From NCBI RefSeq assembly GCF_000012865.1, contig NC_007503.1:2301001-2365000 (forward strand): DNA of 64,000 nucleotides, in the 5' to 3' direction. Position numbers and translations under genes: made by a program. Shown piece after piece: positions 62,397-64,000 of this stretch. The stretch comes from Carboxydothermus hydrogenoformans Z-2901. GTDB taxonomy: Bacteria > Bacillota > Z-2901 > Carboxydothermales > Carboxydothermaceae. The notes beneath the pieces were generated by a model. It worked only from the letters and a program-made list of their open reading frames with translations. It ran no database searches and was not told the DNA's origin. Numbering within the stretch: position 1 is the first letter of the stretch; every line of letters begins with the position of its first letter.

Positions 62397-62460
62397 TTAG
62401 TTTTGGCTAAACGGAAATGATAGATTTGATCTCTTTATCCCCAATCTATTGTTGCTTTCA

Positions 62461-62892
62461 TTAATAGTGATAACCTCTCTCTGCAAAGTTGCTATAGTAA
62501 AATTCGTAAAGTTCTTCTGTGGAGTTAAATTCTGGTACCGTCCCCTCTACGAATGGCCTTACTTTGGTATTGTATTCCTCCAGGGTAAGGGCCTTGAATA
62601 CTATCATCCCAAAATCCCTGATACCTTCTTCCAAAGTATTTTCTACCCGATGCCAAATAAAGCCGTCCTCTGTCTCTTTGACCAGCTTTCCAAAAAATTG
62701 ATGTCCTCTACCAGTACTATGAAACCCAACCCAGTTATCATGAACCTCGACACAGATTGCAAGTTGCAACGGCGGATTTGGGCCAAATGAAGAGTCTTTT
62801 ACTAAATAAAGAACTTTATCACTAATCACACTAAACACCCCTATACCCTGCAGGTTATCCCAATTATATTCCCTTTGCTTTTCTTCATTCAC
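62461..62892 (-). CDS. 143-aa protein of unknown function
   Basis: An acidic, Trp/Phe-rich protein. The first half is beta-rich (GIGVFSVISDKVLYLVKD, then LQLAICVEVHDNWVGFH) with a Gly/His-containing STGRGHQFFGK. The second half is helical (LEEGIRDFGMIVFKALTLEEYN). The GTG start has no clear ribosome site, and the open frame extends a little further upstream without a start codon. No family recognised. It lies beyond the microprotein terminator. Confidence 0.5.
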   Translation of the reverse strand: MNEEKQREYNWDNLQGIGVFSVISDKVLYLVKDSSFGPNPPLQLAICVEVHDNWVGFHSTGRGHQFFGKLVKETEDGFIWHRVENTLEEGIRDFGMIVFKALTLEEYNTKVRPFVEGTVPEFNSTEELYEFYYSNFAERGYHY

Positions 62893-63020
62893 TATGAATT
62901 TTGATGGGCAATTTCTATTTATAACCTCACTTCTCTTGAGTAAAATTTGACTTTAATTACCCGTTTTAGGTAATATGGGAACGAATAATTACTTTAGTAT
63001 AGCAAAGGAGTGTGATCAAG

Positions 63021-63418
63021 ATGGAACAAAATGACTGTAGCATAAAAGATTTCAAGACACTTAAAGTCTGGCAAAAAGCAAGAGAATTGTCTCAAGATAT
63101 CTATAAAGTTTCCGCTAATTTTCCTGGATTTGAGACCTATGCAGCAAAATCTCAAATCCTCCGAGCAGTAAACTCCATCGGCGCAAACATTGCCGAGGGA
63201 AATGGCCAGCTTTACAAGAAAAAACAAGTCAATTTTCTTAACAATGCGCTCGCCAGCGCATCGGAAACGCGACACTGGCTTGTTGTCGCATTAGATAATG
63301 GATATATTCTTTAAAAGATTATAATAAGCTTGAGCAAAAAACCACAGAAATCATCAAAATGCTTATCGGCTGCATTAAAAAGCTACAGGAAAAAACAGAA
63401 GATGAAGAAATCGCGTAA
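63021..63418 (+). pseudogene. Four-helix-bundle protein (23S rRNA IVS type), frameshifted
   Basis: ATG at 63,021 has AAAGGAG ten bases ahead. DFKTLKVWQKARELSQDIYK is the family N-terminus, and SIGANIAEGNGQ its central motif. The frame stops at 63,312-63,314 after DNGYIL. Shifted, KDYNKLEQKTTEIIKMLIG continues the missing fourth helix to 63,418. One indel near 63,304-63,316 explains it. Such proteins occur both in rRNA insertions and as free genes in mobile regions. Confidence 0.7.
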
Positions 63419-63691
63419 TTCCGAGATTTTTGCCATTCCAATAACCTTACTCGCCCTTTGCGTATTGTTCAAATTAAATTATAAGTATGAATGTAAGTAT
63501 TTTTCAATTTCGATTAAAACAAGTCGAAGTGGCAATAATTAAGCAGATACTGCTTAAGGATGTAGGGAATAGGTGTGCAAGTCTTTACTGGCGTAGCACT
63601 TATTCCCTTTTTCTTAATCAATTTTTAGCTGCTATTTTTTTGCCCTTTAATGTTATAATTATGGTGAATAATTCCAAAAGGAAGGATATAT

Positions 63692-64000
63692 ATGGAAACA
63701 GATAAAAAAAGTATTATACTTAATTTATACTGTGATGAAATAAAAGAATACCCTCTTAAAATACCTTTTATTAACACTTTTGAAAAATGGACATATATAG
63801 GAATGCTTATTGTACCAGAATTTATATCTGATAAGCTCTACAAAGATTTGATAAACTTACGATGTCTTTCACAACCACCTAAACCGTGGGGTAGTTGCTC
63901 AGAGCCTTGTCCTTACCACAATTTAAATAATACAGAAATCCATTATCAAAACACAGATGATTCAATAAAATATAAGATAGCTTCCAATTGGGTAAAGTAT
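63692..64000 (+). CDS. DUF3800-like protein, cut by the window edge
   Basis: AAAGGAAGG lies seven bases before the ATG, and 103 codons are open to the end of the window. The start (SIILNLYCDEIKEYPL, then WTYIGMLIVPEFISDKL) has the YxDE...G.LIVP pattern of DUF3800, an RNase-H-like family often found in defence and mobile regions. A CSEPCPYHN segment and TEIHYQN follow. Only the N-terminal part is visible. The 63,419-63,691 gap has nothing that I can support. Confidence 0.55.
   Translation, partial: METDKKSIILNLYCDEIKEYPLKIPFINTFEKWTYIGMLIVPEFISDKLYKDLINLRCLSQPPKPWGSCSEPCPYHNLNNTEIHYQNTDDSIKYKIASNWVKY

Overview
The window reads as a chromosome segment from a spore-forming, thermophilic, anaerobic member of the Clostridia. 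A Carboxydothermus-like organism is my best guess, from gene content and order and not from any search. Supporting markers are YabG, SPOCS/LysM and YabE-type proteins, the AbrB-MetG-TatD-YabE-KsgA neighbourhood, the SCIFF peptide with its radical-SAM maturase, and a rubredoxin/rubrerythrin oxygen-defence set.

Positions 1-35,450 are backbone. 13-8689 is a minus-strand envelope block: nucleotidyltransferase, TagA-like and TagO-like glycosyltransferases, a CDP-glycerol transferase relative, FabZ and an LCP ligase. 8.9-13 kb holds an SH3b protein, CorA and the oxidative-stress cluster, including a 52-residue rubredoxin. 13.2-23.3 kb is rich in spore-surface genes: SPOCS/LysM, CAP, a Cys-rich protein, paired GT2 enzymes, YabG and two DUF6385 proteins. 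It also contains five hydrophobic microproteins of 24-40 residues. 23.3-34.7 kb carries housekeeping and spore genes, then ScfB/ScfA. A family of GTGGT-rich repeats is scattered through it, and one copy lies in frame inside metG. A tRNA-Gly(CCC) gene marks the end of the backbone.

From about 35.5 kb the sequence is visibly A+T-richer and full of small, decayed or unfamiliar genes, as in an integrated plasmid-like island. A CHC2/Toprim primase gene is split by a 3.1-kb transposon with a perfect 6-bp target duplication, and removing the transposon restores the reading frame. A P-loop helicase-like gene and repeat/palindrome clusters sit nearby. 47.8-61.3 kb is a complete type-1 BREX operon (brxA, brxB, brxC, pglX, pglZ, brxL), headed by a ribbon-helix-helix (RHH) regulator gene and followed by a frameshifted SIR2-like gene.

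The most novel feature is a duplicated divergent cassette: an RHH-RHH protein on the minus strand and a roughly 68-residue FW-rich microprotein on the plus strand. One copy lies at 42.1-43.0 kb. In the other, at 61.0-62.4 kb, the RHH gene is also the first gene of the BREX operon. The last part holds a frameshifted four-helix-bundle gene and a DUF3800-like gene cut by the window edge.
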